A stretch of DNA of 64,000 nucleotides from Thermosporothrix hazakensis (GTDB taxonomy: Bacteria; Chloroflexota; Ktedonobacteria; Ktedonobacterales; Ktedonobacteraceae): NCBI RefSeq assembly GCF_003253565.1, contig NZ_QKUF01000001.1, positions 949,867 to 1,013,866 of the forward strand, in the 5' to 3' direction. The notes beneath the pieces were generated by a model, which saw only the letters and a program-made list of their open reading frames with translations, did not search any database and was not told where the DNA came from. Positions 8,241 to 18,338 of the stretch are shown in pieces. Both the position numbers and the translations under genes were made by a program. Position 1 is the first letter of the stretch, and the number at the start of each line of letters is the position of its first letter.

Positions 8241-8563
8241 CACTGCATAGAACGGAAATGACCGTGAAGAGGACGAGTAAATGCAACGGGTGGCTACAGC
8301 GAGTTGACGGTTGATGAGAAGGTCAGCGTCATACCAGCATTGAAGATGACCTCGGAGTTGCAGACTGAAAAAGCTGTATAGCTAGAGTAGGTTGAGCCGT
8401 GTGGCTACGTTACAGGCCAGCAGTGCTGTCACTTCCAGCAGGTAGAGAAAAGAGGAAGGAGAACAGCACTCACTGAGGTTGCACACCGTGAGGTGTCAAC
8501 AAATCAGGGTGGTACCGCGAAGCCTAATTACCCTCGCCCCTGTGATGGGGGAGGGTTTTTTTT
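8241..8563 (+). promoter_or_regulatory. T-box riboswitch, methionine (AUG) specifier
   Basis: This is a canonical T-box leader. The specifier loop is bounded by GAGG (8269-8272)/CCTC (8350-8353) below and AATGC (8280-8284)/GCATT (8337-8341) above. Its 5' strand carries AGTA (8276-8279) and its 3' strand GAAG-ATG-A, putting the specifier codon ATG at 8346-8348. The antiterminator motif AGGGTGGTACCGCG is at 8506-8519. Its TGGT matches an ACCA tRNA end, as expected for tRNA-Met with discriminator A. The AGGG arm can pair with CCCT (8531-8534), competing with the terminator. Uncharged tRNA-Met should allow read-through. Confidence 0.92.
8531..8563 (+). terminator. T-box terminator
   Basis: CCCTC and CCCC (8531-8540) pair with GGGG and GAGGG (8547-8555), with a one-base bulge, followed by eight T (8556-8563). 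The left arm overlaps the T-box antiterminator, so the structure is conditional. The following 173 nt to metX hold no other element that I can identify. Confidence 0.9.
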
Positions 8564-8736
8564 CACCCTTTTCCTCCTCCATAGATATTTCAGGGCGTGT
8601 CAATATATATTCGATATCGGTTCACTAGCGTTCTAGAGCCTGAATACGGTACATCCGTCTGTTCGGTTGACATACAGGAGAGCCCTTTTGAGAGGCACGC
8701 TACAGTCCAGTCGCGTGAAAGGAGAGTCGAAAACTT

Positions 8737-9879
8737 ATGGTGGCAAAAGTTCAGATCACGCAGCCCATTTCGATCACACCGGAAACACAAAAGAAGACCT
8801 TTTCCTTTGATCGGCTATCACTCCAGCAGGGAGGAGTGCTCGGCCCGATTACGCTGGCATATGAGACATGGGGAACACTCAATGCCACAGGCACAAACGC
8901 GATTCTGATTACCCATGCGCTGACCGGTGATGCCCACGCCCATGACCCGGCTCGTCCCTATGATCCCAAAGCAGCATGGTGGAATCCATTGATAGGGCCG
9001 GGCCGCCCACTGGATACCGACCGGTATTTCATCATCTGCTCGAACGTGCTTGGCGGCTGTTATGGCAGCACCGGAGCCGCATCCATCGACCCTCGGACTG
9101 GGCGTCCGTATGGAATGCGCTTCCCGGTTATAACCATCCATGACATGGTGCGAGCACAGCGCAAACTGATCGATCATCTGGGCGTGAAACGGCTCGAACT
9201 GGTCATTGGAGGGTCTATCGGCGGTCAGCAAGCGCTCTGCTGGTCAGTACTCTACCCCGAGCTGATCTCAAAAACAGCGGTCATTGCCGCCACAGGAGCG
9301 CTGACCGCCCAGGGAATTGCCTTCAATGAAGTCGCCCGCCAGGCCATTATGGCCGATCCCGACTGGCAGTGTGGCGACTATGCACCCGGGAAAGGCCCCG
9401 CCACCGGCCTTTCGATTGCACGCATGCTGGCAATGATCACCTATCAAAGCGAGGCGTCAATGGAACACCGCTTCGGGCGCAATACGCTGAGACGCGAGGC
9501 CGTTTCTTCGCCGACCAGTCATCCCGATCTGGGTGGCCGCTTCGACGTTGAAAACTACCTCTACTATCAGGGTGAGGCGCTGGTGCGTCGCTTTGATGCG
9601 AACTGCTATCTCTATCTCAGCAGGGCAATGGATCTCTTCGACATCAGTGCTGGTTTCCCCTCGTTGGAAGCGGCATTGCGCCGAATCAGCAGCAAAATCC
9701 TGTTTGTCGGCATTACCTCGGACTTTCTCTTTCCGGCAGCTCGTGTGCAGGCTCTGGCTGATGCTGTACGCAAGCTGGGCGGTAATGCAATCTATACAGA
9801 ACTTGACTCGCCTTGTGGTCATGATGCATTCTTAAAAGAATGGCAGCAGATGTCCGCAGTTATCACGCAGCTTGTTTAG
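8737..9879 (+). CDS. metX: Homoserine O-acetyltransferase (MetX-type acyltransferase)
   Basis: The 380-residue alpha/beta-hydrolase transfers an acyl group from acyl-CoA to homoserine, the first committed step of methionine synthesis. The catalytic triad is visible: Ser160 in GGSIGGQQA, Asp329 in SDFLFPA and His362 in CGHDAF. The family markers ALTGDAHA and NVLGGCYGSTG are also present. Length matches the family. MetX homologues can use acetyl- or succinyl-CoA; acetyl is preferred here because an O-acetylhomoserine sulfhydrylase follows. AAAGGAGAG lies ~11 nt before the ATG. Expression is governed by the tandem SAM-I and T-box leader. Confidence 0.93.
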   Translation: MVAKVQITQPISITPETQKKTFSFDRLSLQQGGVLGPITLAYETWGTLNATGTNAILITHALTGDAHAHDPARPYDPKAAWWNPLIGPGRPLDTDRYFIICSNVLGGCYGSTGAASIDPRTGRPYGMRFPVITIHDMVRAQRKLIDHLGVKRLELVIGGSIGGQQALCWSVLYPELISKTAVIAATGALTAQGIAFNEVARQAIMADPDWQCGDYAPGKGPATGLSIARMLAMITYQSEASMEHRFGRNTLRREAVSSPTSHPDLGGRFDVENYLYYQGEALVRRFDANCYLYLSRAMDLFDISAGFPSLEAALRRISSKILFVGITSDFLFPAARVQALADAVRKLGGNAIYTELDSPCGHDAFLKEWQQMSAVITQLV

Positions 9880-9915
9880 CTGGTTTCTCTACTCACTCGA
9901 TTGAAAAGGAGTTGA

Positions 9916-11247
<1,332 letters not shown>

Positions 11248-11270
11248 CGTGACACGATTCGCTTCATCGA

Positions 11271-11307
11271 GAGGTATCGCGGCGTATCAGCGATACCTCT
11301 TCTTTTT
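11271..11307 (+). terminator. Terminator after metY
   Basis: The perfect 10-bp inverted repeat GAGGTATCGC / GCGATACCTC (11271-11280, 11290-11299) is followed by TTCTTTTT. It should end much of the metXY transcript. No clear new promoter is seen in the 72 nt before lysC, so partial read-through is possible. Confidence 0.8.
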
Positions 11308-11378
11308 GTTTTCGGTTCATAGGAAAGAGTGTCCGGCAATCCCGGACCATGAAGCATTGTCAAATTGGGGTGACTTAA

Positions 11379-12848
11379 ATGGAACATGCTGTTTGTGTTT
11401 TGAAATTCGGCGGTACATCTGTAGGAAGTGGTGAACGTATCCAACAGGTGGCCCGCGTTATCGCACAGGCGCGTCAGGAACAGGACGCTTTTCCAGTTGT
11501 CGTTGTATCAGCAATGGCAGGTATCACGGACCAGCTTCTCCGTATTGCCCGCTACGCCTGCGAAGGGCAGCAAGAGGAGATTATACGAGAGTTTAAGGAG
11601 CTGCGACAAAAACATCTCGACGCCGCAGAAGTGCTCGTCACTGATCGCAGAGCGCTTTCGGATCTGCTTGCTGAACTGACCAATACCTTTTCATCATTAC
11701 AACTCGATATTAAGGCTCTGGCGCGGGTTGCCGAGCTGAATCAGGATGTCACGCTTCGTACCGCTGCGGTTGCCGCATATGGCGAGCGGCTTTCGGTCCT
11801 GCTGGTTGCCGCCGCGGTCAATGAAATAGGGATTGCTGCCGAACCTATCCGACAGGAAATTATCATTACAAGTCACCCCAAAACTGATACCACTCAGCCT
11901 TTCGGTGTGGTCATTGGCGCAAACCCTATTCCTGAAGAGACCCGGGCCAACGCGGCAAAACTGGTTCGCCCGTTGGTCGAGCGTGGGATTGTCCCCATTG
12001 CTGCTGGCTTCCTGGGCCGCACCATCACAGGCTTTGTGACCACCCTGGGACGTAACGGCTCGGACTACTCTGCCACGGTTATCGGTGCAGCACTCGACTG
12101 CACGGAAGTGACTATCTTTACCGACGTGGATGGTGTCCTTACCGCCGACCCACGCCAGGTGACGAATGCCCGCCTTCTAACACACCTTTCATATGCAGAA
12201 GCCGCCCGGCTCTCCTGGTTCGGTGCGAAGGTTCTGCATCCGCGCACGCTGATCCCGATTGCCTCACGCAATATTCCGGTCCGGGTACGCAACACATTCC
12301 GCCCGCATCTTCGCGGCACCGTGGTGGGACCGGTTGCCCCGCAGCGGAATAGCGGCGCACGTGCGATCACCGTTAAGCGTAACCTGGCCCTGATCATCAT
12401 GGAGAGCACGGATATGTTCGGGGCTCAGGAGAATGCCGGTCAGGTCTTTGAGCTGGCGGCACGCGCCGATGCAGCCCCGGTTGCGATCTGTTCAACTTCG
12501 GGTCAACACCTTTCATTTCTGGTTGAGGCTGCATCTGCTGACTCGATCCTTGCACTGCTCCAACACGATATGGGACACTGGACAGTACGCTGTCGCCGCA
12601 ATGTAGCGCTCTGTGCCTGCATTGGCTCCGGTTTTATGGCTGATCCGATGAGCCCGGCCCGCGCCGTCGCAGCCCTGGCACACGAGCGAATCCCGGTTAT
12701 CGCTCAGGGTTCCTCCGACCTCAATATCACGCTGGTTATTGAGGAGAAGGATAGCGAGCGGGCGCTGCGAAGTCTGCATCGTGATCTGATTGCGCCTGTT
12801 ATCCCGCTGGTACGCCATTCCACACAGGAAAAACGCCGCGAAGCATAA
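11379..12848 (+). CDS. lysC: Aspartate kinase with C-terminal ACT domains
   Basis: The 489-residue enzyme phosphorylates aspartate, the entry step to Lys, Thr and Met. The kinase domain (1-~290) shows VLKFGGTSVG at the N-terminus, TTLGRNGSDYSA and DVDGVLTADPR. Residues ~345-475 carry two ACT-type regulatory units (e.g. IMESTDMFGAQENAGQ and the final IPVIAQGSSDLNI). The architecture resembles the longer, monofunctional ThrA-like aspartokinases rather than the ~400-residue LysC. A GGGGTGA motif precedes the ATG. The gene is 51 nt from asd, and the pair likely forms a transcription unit. Feedback inhibition by an end-product amino acid is expected for this domain set. Confidence 0.92.
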   Translation: MEHAVCVLKFGGTSVGSGERIQQVARVIAQARQEQDAFPVVVVSAMAGITDQLLRIARYACEGQQEEIIREFKELRQKHLDAAEVLVTDRRALSDLLAELTNTFSSLQLDIKALARVAELNQDVTLRTAAVAAYGERLSVLLVAAAVNEIGIAAEPIRQEIIITSHPKTDTTQPFGVVIGANPIPEETRANAAKLVRPLVERGIVPIAAGFLGRTITGFVTTLGRNGSDYSATVIGAALDCTEVTIFTDVDGVLTADPRQVTNARLLTHLSYAEAARLSWFGAKVLHPRTLIPIASRNIPVRVRNTFRPHLRGTVVGPVAPQRNSGARAITVKRNLALIIMESTDMFGAQENAGQVFELAARADAAPVAICSTSGQHLSFLVEAASADSILALLQHDMGHWTVRCRRNVALCACIGSGFMADPMSPARAVAALAHERIPVIAQGSSDLNITLVIEEKDSERALRSLHRDLIAPVIPLVRHSTQEKRREA

Positions 12849-12899
12849 GGCTGCCAGACAAAATCAATCTTGAGTGAAATGGAGAGAATACGCACTATT

Positions 12900-13973
12900 A
12901 TGGCATCACAGTTACAGCAACGTATTCCAGTGGCCGTTCTTGGCGCGACAGGCATGGTCGGTCAACGCTTCATCGAGCTTTTGCACAATCATCCCTGGTT
13001 TGAGCTGGTCGGGCTTGCCGCCTCAGAGCAGCATGGTGGCCGCCCCTATGGAGAAGTAGCCCGCTGGCGTCTCCCCGAAAGCGACATGCCCGCTTCTGTC
13101 GCCTCCTTGCCGGTCGTTGCCTGTCGTCCCGAAGCGCTCCCGGGCGTACGCGTTGTCTTCTCAGCGCTTCCCGGAGAGGTAGCGGGCGAGATCGAGGAGG
13201 CCTTTGCCCGAGCCGGAGTAGCGGTCTTCAGCAATGCAAAAAACCACCGCATGGCACCCGATGTGCCCCTGTTGATTCCAGAAGTCAACGCCGATCATGT
13301 CGCGGCCATTCAGGAACAGCGCCAACGCAGAGAATGGCCCGGCTTTATTATCACGAATGCGAACTGTTCGGCGACGCCGCTGGTAATGGCCCTCAAGCCA
13401 CTCCAGCAGGCCTTTGGCATCAAGAAAGCCATCCTCACCACGCTACAGGCAATCTCCGGGGCAGGTTATCCCGGTCTGCCTTCCTATGACATTGTAGATA
13501 ATGTGATCCCATATATCGGGGGCGAAGAAGAGAAGCTGGAACGCGAGACGCGTAAAATGCTTGGTACCTGGGAAGAGGGCCGGGGATTTGTTGATGCTCC
13601 CCTTGCTGTCAGTGCTCACTGCACCCGCGTTCCTACCCGAGAAGGACACCTGGAATGCGTCAGTATAGAGCTTGAGCGTCAGGCCACCCCCGAGGATATC
13701 ATTGCAGTCTGGACAAACTATCAGCCAGAGCCACAACAGCTCAAGCTTCCTACGGCTCCCGCGCATCCGCTGATCTATCGTTATGAAGAGGATCGCCCGC
13801 AAACGGTTCGCGACCGCAATGCAGGCCGGGGTATGACAGCAACTATCGGACGCCTGCGCCCCTGCCCGATTCTCAGCTACAAGTTTGTGGTCCTGGGTCA
13901 CAACACCATCCGGGGCGCGGCTGGTGGTTCGGTCCTGAATGCGGAACTCTGTGTGCAAAAAGGTTTGCTCTAG
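12900..13973 (+). CDS. asd: Aspartate-semialdehyde dehydrogenase (archaeal/fungal type)
   Basis: The 357-residue enzyme reduces aspartyl phosphate with NADPH. The NADP loop VAVLGATGMVGQRF is at ~11-24, the catalytic Cys156 is in NANCSAT, and the family block QAISGAGYPG and the active-site SAHCTRVPTREGH follow. These motifs belong to the archaeal/fungal branch of ASADH rather than the E. coli type. The ATG at 12900 was chosen because it leaves a normal 10-residue lead into the Rossmann fold and has GGAGAG upstream. TTG and ATG codons at 12870 and 12879 would add up to 10 residues. Confidence 0.92.
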   Translation: MASQLQQRIPVAVLGATGMVGQRFIELLHNHPWFELVGLAASEQHGGRPYGEVARWRLPESDMPASVASLPVVACRPEALPGVRVVFSALPGEVAGEIEEAFARAGVAVFSNAKNHRMAPDVPLLIPEVNADHVAAIQEQRQRREWPGFIITNANCSATPLVMALKPLQQAFGIKKAILTTLQAISGAGYPGLPSYDIVDNVIPYIGGEEEKLERETRKMLGTWEEGRGFVDAPLAVSAHCTRVPTREGHLECVSIELERQATPEDIIAVWTNYQPEPQQLKLPTAPAHPLIYRYEEDRPQTVRDRNAGRGMTATIGRLRPCPILSYKFVVLGHNTIRGAAGGSVLNAELCVQKGLL

Positions 13974-13988
13974 CCTCTTGCGATGAAA

Positions 13989-14028
13989 GGACGGCGCAAA
14001 GCATCAGGCCTTGTGCCGTCCTCTTTCT
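13989..14028 (+). terminator. Terminator after asd
   Basis: GGACGGC (13989-13995) pairs with GCCGTCC (14015-14021), extended by CAA/TTG inside, and is followed by TCTTTCTCTC. It separates asd from the convergent DUF2207-like gene. Confidence 0.7.
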
Positions 14029-14055
14029 CTCGACCAGAGACGTCCCGGATACTTC

Positions 14056-15015
14056 CTAGTTACTTTTGCGGAGATCACCGCCATTGCTACGGGTAAAGAT
14101 CGAATTCCACATCAAGAGCATCGCAGCAAATGAGCGTGGTGCATCCCCCGAGGTACGAGGCTGATACCAGTCAGGAGCGTTCAAAGCCTCACGCTGCTGA
14201 AACGCATAAACCCACGCGGCCAACCAGCCAAACCCGGCAGCATAGGGGAAGTATTGCACAAACGTTTCGGGCCCGGTATCCTTCTTCATTGCCGTGAGCA
14301 GCGAGTTCGCGAATTCCCGGCAGCGCTGCGACTGCCTTCGCCCTCGGGGTGAGAGCGTCGAATAAAGCAGGCGCATAAAGAACGCGATGGCACTAATGCC
14401 CAATAAGCCAAAGGCCAGGTGGACAACCGAACCGATCCCCTCGGTCGAGCCAACGGTCAGCCCGATCATACACCCGATCAGCGCCAGGATCAGAGAACAC
14501 ACACAAATCAGGCCGAAATGTCCGCGGACATATTGCCTTCGCCGATCCAGAAACCCCTTTTCTTCGAGCTCATGCAACAATGCGTCAGCGAAATATCGAT
14601 ATTGTTTGCTATAGGCTCGCTTCAATTGAGAAGCTTTCAGCGAGGCACCCCGCGTATATCCTTCCGGGAAAAGCATGGCAAGCACTCCCTGCTCATGCTC
14701 GCTCAACTGCTCTGGCACCTGAACGATTTCAAGTAGATAATCCGCCTGATCGGGTCGCCAGAGAACCGTTTCCTCAAGTTCCCGCACTCGTAAGATGCCC
14801 TGATTGGCCAGATGATAGAGGGCGCTCTGGGCATGATGCCAGGACGGCAACGGCGCACTCATCGCCATGATCCCTGCAATTGCCGGAGCCAGGCACTCCG
14901 GTTCCTGTATCTCTGTATCATCCAGATGAGTGCGAGCAAAGCCACCTTCTTTTCTCCAATACCAGAAGAGGGCAGCGGCCCCGAGCAAAAAAAGAAGAAT
15001 GCCAGCGATGAACAC
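14056..15015 (-). CDS. DUF2207-like membrane protein lacking the usual N-terminal ectodomain
   Basis: The 319-residue protein starts with a membrane helix (1-19). It continues with a helical cytoplasmic region carrying LPSWHHAQSALYHLANQGIL and LEEKGFLDRRRQY, two further helices (~168-215), and YFPYAAGFGWLAAWVYAF, which resembles the 'LPYA-alG' block near the end of DUF2207 proteins. Typical DUF2207 members are ~550-650 residues with a large N-terminal extracellular beta domain, absent here. The GTG at 15015 has AAAGGATGG 9 nt upstream and an in-frame stop just beyond, so the short form is genuine in this sequence. Function is unknown. Confidence 0.6.
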   Translation of the reverse strand: MFIAGILLFLLGAAALFWYWRKEGGFARTHLDDTEIQEPECLAPAIAGIMAMSAPLPSWHHAQSALYHLANQGILRVRELEETVLWRPDQADYLLEIVQVPEQLSEHEQGVLAMLFPEGYTRGASLKASQLKRAYSKQYRYFADALLHELEEKGFLDRRRQYVRGHFGLICVCSLILALIGCMIGLTVGSTEGIGSVVHLAFGLLGISAIAFFMRLLYSTLSPRGRRQSQRCREFANSLLTAMKKDTGPETFVQYFPYAAGFGWLAAWVYAFQQREALNAPDWYQPRTSGDAPRSFAAMLLMWNSIFTRSNGGDLRKSN

Positions 15016-15111
15016 AGCGATCGACCATCCTTTATCTTTTATTTTTCAACTTCCTTCATACTCTAGCGCAAGCGCCCCTGAAACGCAAAAAAAGAGAGCA
15101 GCTCACCTCAT

Positions 15112-16440
15112 TCAAGCATGTTGTATTTTGATTAACTCAGGAAGCAGTTTCTCCGCGTTCGGTGTGCCCAGACCGGTAACGGGATCCCATCCTTGCACCG
15201 CCGGATAGCCTTCCACATCAGCCTCACGATTGGTATTGTCGCCGGTCGTTATATCATGGAAGCACTGGTTATAGGCGGGAGTCGTAGCCAGTTGATACAG
15301 AGCAGGATTGATAAAGCCGAGTGGTTTCCCGGCCATCTGGTTTGCAATGGCGATCAGGCCTGCCCACAGGGGAGCGCTGGCGCTGGTTCCACCTGCCATT
15401 GACCAGTTACCCTTGAGATAATAGGCAAGGCCGGTTGCCGGATCAGCATTAGCCGAAACATCGGGCACGCCTCGTCGGTTCTGCAACATCTGTTGTACCT
15501 GCGCGGGTAGCTTTTTCTGATATTCGGGAAGCGCGAAAATACTGCTGAAGCCACCACCACTCCCATTCCATGCCCTCTCGGTATAGCCACCAGATTTTTT
15601 GGGCAGAACCGTTGTCCCACCGACGGCAAGCCCCCAGGGATTACTGGCTGAAAAAACCGTCGTCGGCTTATCACCCAGACGTGTACTCTCCTGATCGATA
15701 TAATCGGTAGCCCCGGAATCACCAGACGAGCTAAGGTAGGTAATATGATGCTCAAGTGCCCCTTTTTTCAATAATGCATCCCACTTATTGAGCTCATCGC
15801 GGGCAGCTTTATCCTGCAATGTCAGTTCAGATGCCCCCCAGCTCTGTGAGACAATATTTCCAAGCTTATGGTCAAGAATATATTGTTCTAGCTGACGATA
15901 TTCCGGTAGGCCAAAAGTGCCCTGCGTTTCAGCCACCGGACTGACCAGAATAACGATCTTTGCTTCGGGAGCAATAGAATGCACAATCTGGACATCCAGC
16001 GTCGTTTCTTGCATCCAGCCATATTTATCATTATGCGGATCTTTTTCCGGCACATTGAGCGGCGAGATGACCTCTATATCGGCAGGAGGAAGGCCGAAGG
16101 TCTTGCTAAAAGCGTCTGTATCTTCTTTGATTGTTGGGCTCCCAAAGGACTCGATCAGCACAACGGTCTGCCCTTTCCCGGTATATCCCTTATCAATCAA
16201 CGACTGGACACCATACACCTGCCGTAGCGTATAGGGCGTCAGACAGGTTCGCACTTCCTTGAGCCGTGCAGGACAGGAAGTGACAGGCTCAGTCGTTGCA
16301 GTTTGTGGTACTGTTGGGGTTACCAGTGGCTGCTTTGTCGGCTGTTCTCCATTGTCCCCACCACCTCCACCACAGGCAGCCAGCAGTAGCGTTAGCAGCA
16401 GGCTGAGGGAACACCAATACCGCAAAAACTCTTTTTTCAT
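15112..16440 (-). CDS. Sedolisin-type (S53) serine carboxyl peptidase, lipoprotein
   Basis: The 442-residue secreted protease has a signal peptide ending in a lipobox (LLAAC, Cys23), then a Gly/Thr/Pro-rich spacer. The S53 active site is visible: Glu145 and Asp149 in QETTLDVQ, the oxyanion Asp241 in SSGDSG and Ser353 in GGTSASAP. DITTGDN (~396) and GWDPVTGLG near the C-terminus form the family calcium site. Sedolisins are usually made with a ~180-residue activation prodomain, which is missing; only ~40 residues precede the catalytic domain. It would act at the outer membrane face, possibly in acidic conditions. A cluster of TGACC half-sites lies directly upstream. Confidence 0.88.
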   Translation of the reverse strand: MKKEFLRYWCSLSLLLTLLLAACGGGGGDNGEQPTKQPLVTPTVPQTATTEPVTSCPARLKEVRTCLTPYTLRQVYGVQSLIDKGYTGKGQTVVLIESFGSPTIKEDTDAFSKTFGLPPADIEVISPLNVPEKDPHNDKYGWMQETTLDVQIVHSIAPEAKIVILVSPVAETQGTFGLPEYRQLEQYILDHKLGNIVSQSWGASELTLQDKAARDELNKWDALLKKGALEHHITYLSSSGDSGATDYIDQESTRLGDKPTTVFSASNPWGLAVGGTTVLPKKSGGYTERAWNGSGGGFSSIFALPEYQKKLPAQVQQMLQNRRGVPDVSANADPATGLAYYLKGNWSMAGGTSASAPLWAGLIAIANQMAGKPLGFINPALYQLATTPAYNQCFHDITTGDNTNREADVEGYPAVQGWDPVTGLGTPNAEKLLPELIKIQHA

Positions 16441-16460
16441 GCTTCTCCTCTCGTTATACC

Positions 16461-16557
16461 TGACCCACGCAGGTCATAGCGATGGTACACCAGGTCAGAA
16501 ATACTCTATTGTTTCTGACCCTGCGCACATTATACCTGTTCCCCTCGTATCTGGTCA
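16461..16557 (-). promoter_or_regulatory. Cluster of TGACC/GGTCA half-sites upstream of the sedolisin gene
   Basis: A perfect 9-bp inverted repeat GGTCAGAAA-N10-TTTCTGACC spans 16493-16520. A second pair, TGACC-N6-GGTCA, is at 16461-16476, and another GGTCA is at 16553. The spacing suits a dimeric regulator. The assignment is by pattern only. The remaining sequence to 16902 shows no gene. Confidence 0.45.
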
Positions 16558-16902
16558 GCAGAAACAGGCTCGTTCAGGTGAAATCCCCGGAGAAAAGGAG
16601 TGTAGAGCAGCAACCGGTTTATCCTGTTCCGCCTGTTCCTCAGATTACTACTAATTGTGCCCGATTAGCATATATTTCACGTAGCAATGAGTAGCTCTGT
16701 ATTTTTCCAGGGAGAGGAGTAGCAGCGTACTTTCTTTTTTGGTTAAGATCATGCTGCTCAATGTAGTTCTATAGTCCTATTTAACGGAACATAACTTGAC
16801 CCCCCCGAGCTCCTTGGGTAAAGTCAGGTATAGGTGATGAAGTGCTGCAAATCGCAAAAGTATTTATTGTAATGCGAGATACTGGAGTGAAGGATATTTC
16901 GT

Positions 16903-17814
16903 ATGTCGTCGTTGAATTTCACAAAGAATCCTGAATCACAATTACACACTGATTCTCTCTCCTCGGATGCCACAGAACAGCAAACTCCGGTAGAGCAACT
17001 GGCGTTTCCAGGGGCAGAGATGCCACCAGCATCACAGCCGCTTCCCGCTGCACCTTTGAATGCTTCGCAGATGATGGCTCCCAAAGTGACGCGCCAGCTC
17101 ACTGGAGCACTAGGAGATAATGGGGTCAAACGTGACCCGGTTGTTATTAAAGGCTCCGGGAAGAAAAGTGGCGGCGTCCGCCCTCCAAAAGGTCGGCGTT
17201 TCGTTCTGCATATTGCTGCCACTCTGACGCTCGTCCTGATCATCGGCGGCGCACTGGCAACAGTCGTTCCTATCACATCTGACGCAAAGGGAGCGCCAAG
17301 CACGCTCCTCAACAGTACGCTGAACAGTTTTAACTCGAAGAATGACAAAGTGACCTTGCTCCCCGAGCAGGCAGCCACGGCGACGGCTGTAACCCAGGAC
17401 GGTTATGATCCGGGGAATCAGGTCTTTGAAGGTGTTCCGACTCCTCCTCCAGGCGCTTACGGCGACGGCAACCACTTCTTTTACGGTCAATGCACCTACT
17501 GGGCGGCAATGCGCTATCACGAATTAACCGGGATCTGGGTTCCCTGGCTCGGTAATGCAGCAGACTGGGTAAGTGGAGCATATGCGTATGGCTGGCATGT
17601 CTCACAACAACCTGTCGTCGGTTCTATCCTGGTAATGATGCCGGGTGTACAGGGAGCAGGTGGCTACGGTCACGTTGCGATCGTAGAGAGTATCAATCCT
17701 GACGGAACCGTTCATACCAGCAACTGGAACTGGTATGCCGGAGGCGGCGGTTTCGCAACCCTGTCCTACTGGGATTTCTCACCCGGTCCGGGAATGTACT
17801 TCGTCTGGCACTAA
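16903..17814 (+). CDS. Membrane-anchored CHAP-domain peptidoglycan amidase/endopeptidase
   Basis: The 303-residue protein has a disordered, probably cytoplasmic N-terminus (1-97), one membrane helix (~100-123), a linker, and a C-terminal CHAP domain. CHAP catalytic residues are visible: Cys197 in YGQCTYWAA and His257 in GYGHVAIVE, followed by VHTSNWNWY. CHAP enzymes cut peptide bonds or amides in peptidoglycan, so this type II protein likely acts on the cell's own wall. AAGGA lies 9 nt before the ATG. It is a single gene followed by a strong terminator. A truncated paralogue lies 280 nt downstream. Confidence 0.85.
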   Translation: MSSLNFTKNPESQLHTDSLSSDATEQQTPVEQLAFPGAEMPPASQPLPAAPLNASQMMAPKVTRQLTGALGDNGVKRDPVVIKGSGKKSGGVRPPKGRRFVLHIAATLTLVLIIGGALATVVPITSDAKGAPSTLLNSTLNSFNSKNDKVTLLPEQAATATAVTQDGYDPGNQVFEGVPTPPPGAYGDGNHFFYGQCTYWAAMRYHELTGIWVPWLGNAADWVSGAYAYGWHVSQQPVVGSILVMMPGVQGAGGYGHVAIVESINPDGTVHTSNWNWYAGGGGFATLSYWDFSPGPGMYFVWH

Positions 17815-17828
17815 AGCAAACATATGAC

Positions 17829-17867
17829 AGGGCTACAGGTTAATTGATCTGTAGCCCTTTCTTTTTG
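17829..17867 (+). terminator. Terminator after CHAP gene
   Basis: The perfect 10-bp inverted repeat AGGGCTACAG / CTGTAGCCCT (17829-17838, 17849-17858) is followed by TTCTTTTT. Confidence 0.88.
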
Positions 17868-18090
17868 CCTCAGTATTTCTCAAAAAGAGGTAAAAACAGA
17901 AGAGAAAGCAAGAAAGGGCTCTTCTTCAACAGACAGCGAGAAAAGGGGAGTAGCATCTTGGTCCTGGTATCCGGCTCGTTTGCTTGACGAAGGAGCTCAA
18001 AGCTGGTTTAATTCAGCAATGGACGCCTGATGTTTTTGTGAGTACATGTACACGTTTGAATGCAAGCTAGAAGAGAAAAGGGAATTCTGC

Positions 18091-18327
18091 ATGCCGTCCT
18101 TTTATTCCACAACATCTGAAACATTCCGTCAGCAACCAGAGAACGAAACAACAGGAACCACATTGTATCAAAATGCCACACCAGAACGTCAACCAGAAGA
18201 TGAAGTACTACAAAAAGATACAACCTCACTACGTCAGATCGTCATCATTCGCGGTACCGGTCGCAAGCAACCCGGACCACGCTCACCAAAGCGTCTCGTC
18301 GTGCATATCGCAGTCTCATCACCATAA
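18091..18327 (+). pseudogene. Truncated paralogue of the CHAP protein N-terminus
   Basis: The 78-codon frame opens at an ATG with AAAGGGAA upstream and ends abruptly. Its last part, VIIRGTGRKQPGPRSPKRLV followed by VHIAV, matches the juxtamembrane region of the CHAP protein at 16903 (VVIKGSGKKSGGVRPPKG followed by VLHIAA), in the same order after a Thr/Gln-rich leader. The membrane helix and CHAP domain that should follow are absent from all frames downstream, where a convergent gene begins. This looks like a tandem duplicate that has lost its 3' part. It could still encode a short peptide. Confidence 0.55.
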
Positions 18328-18338
18328 AGCAGTGGCGA

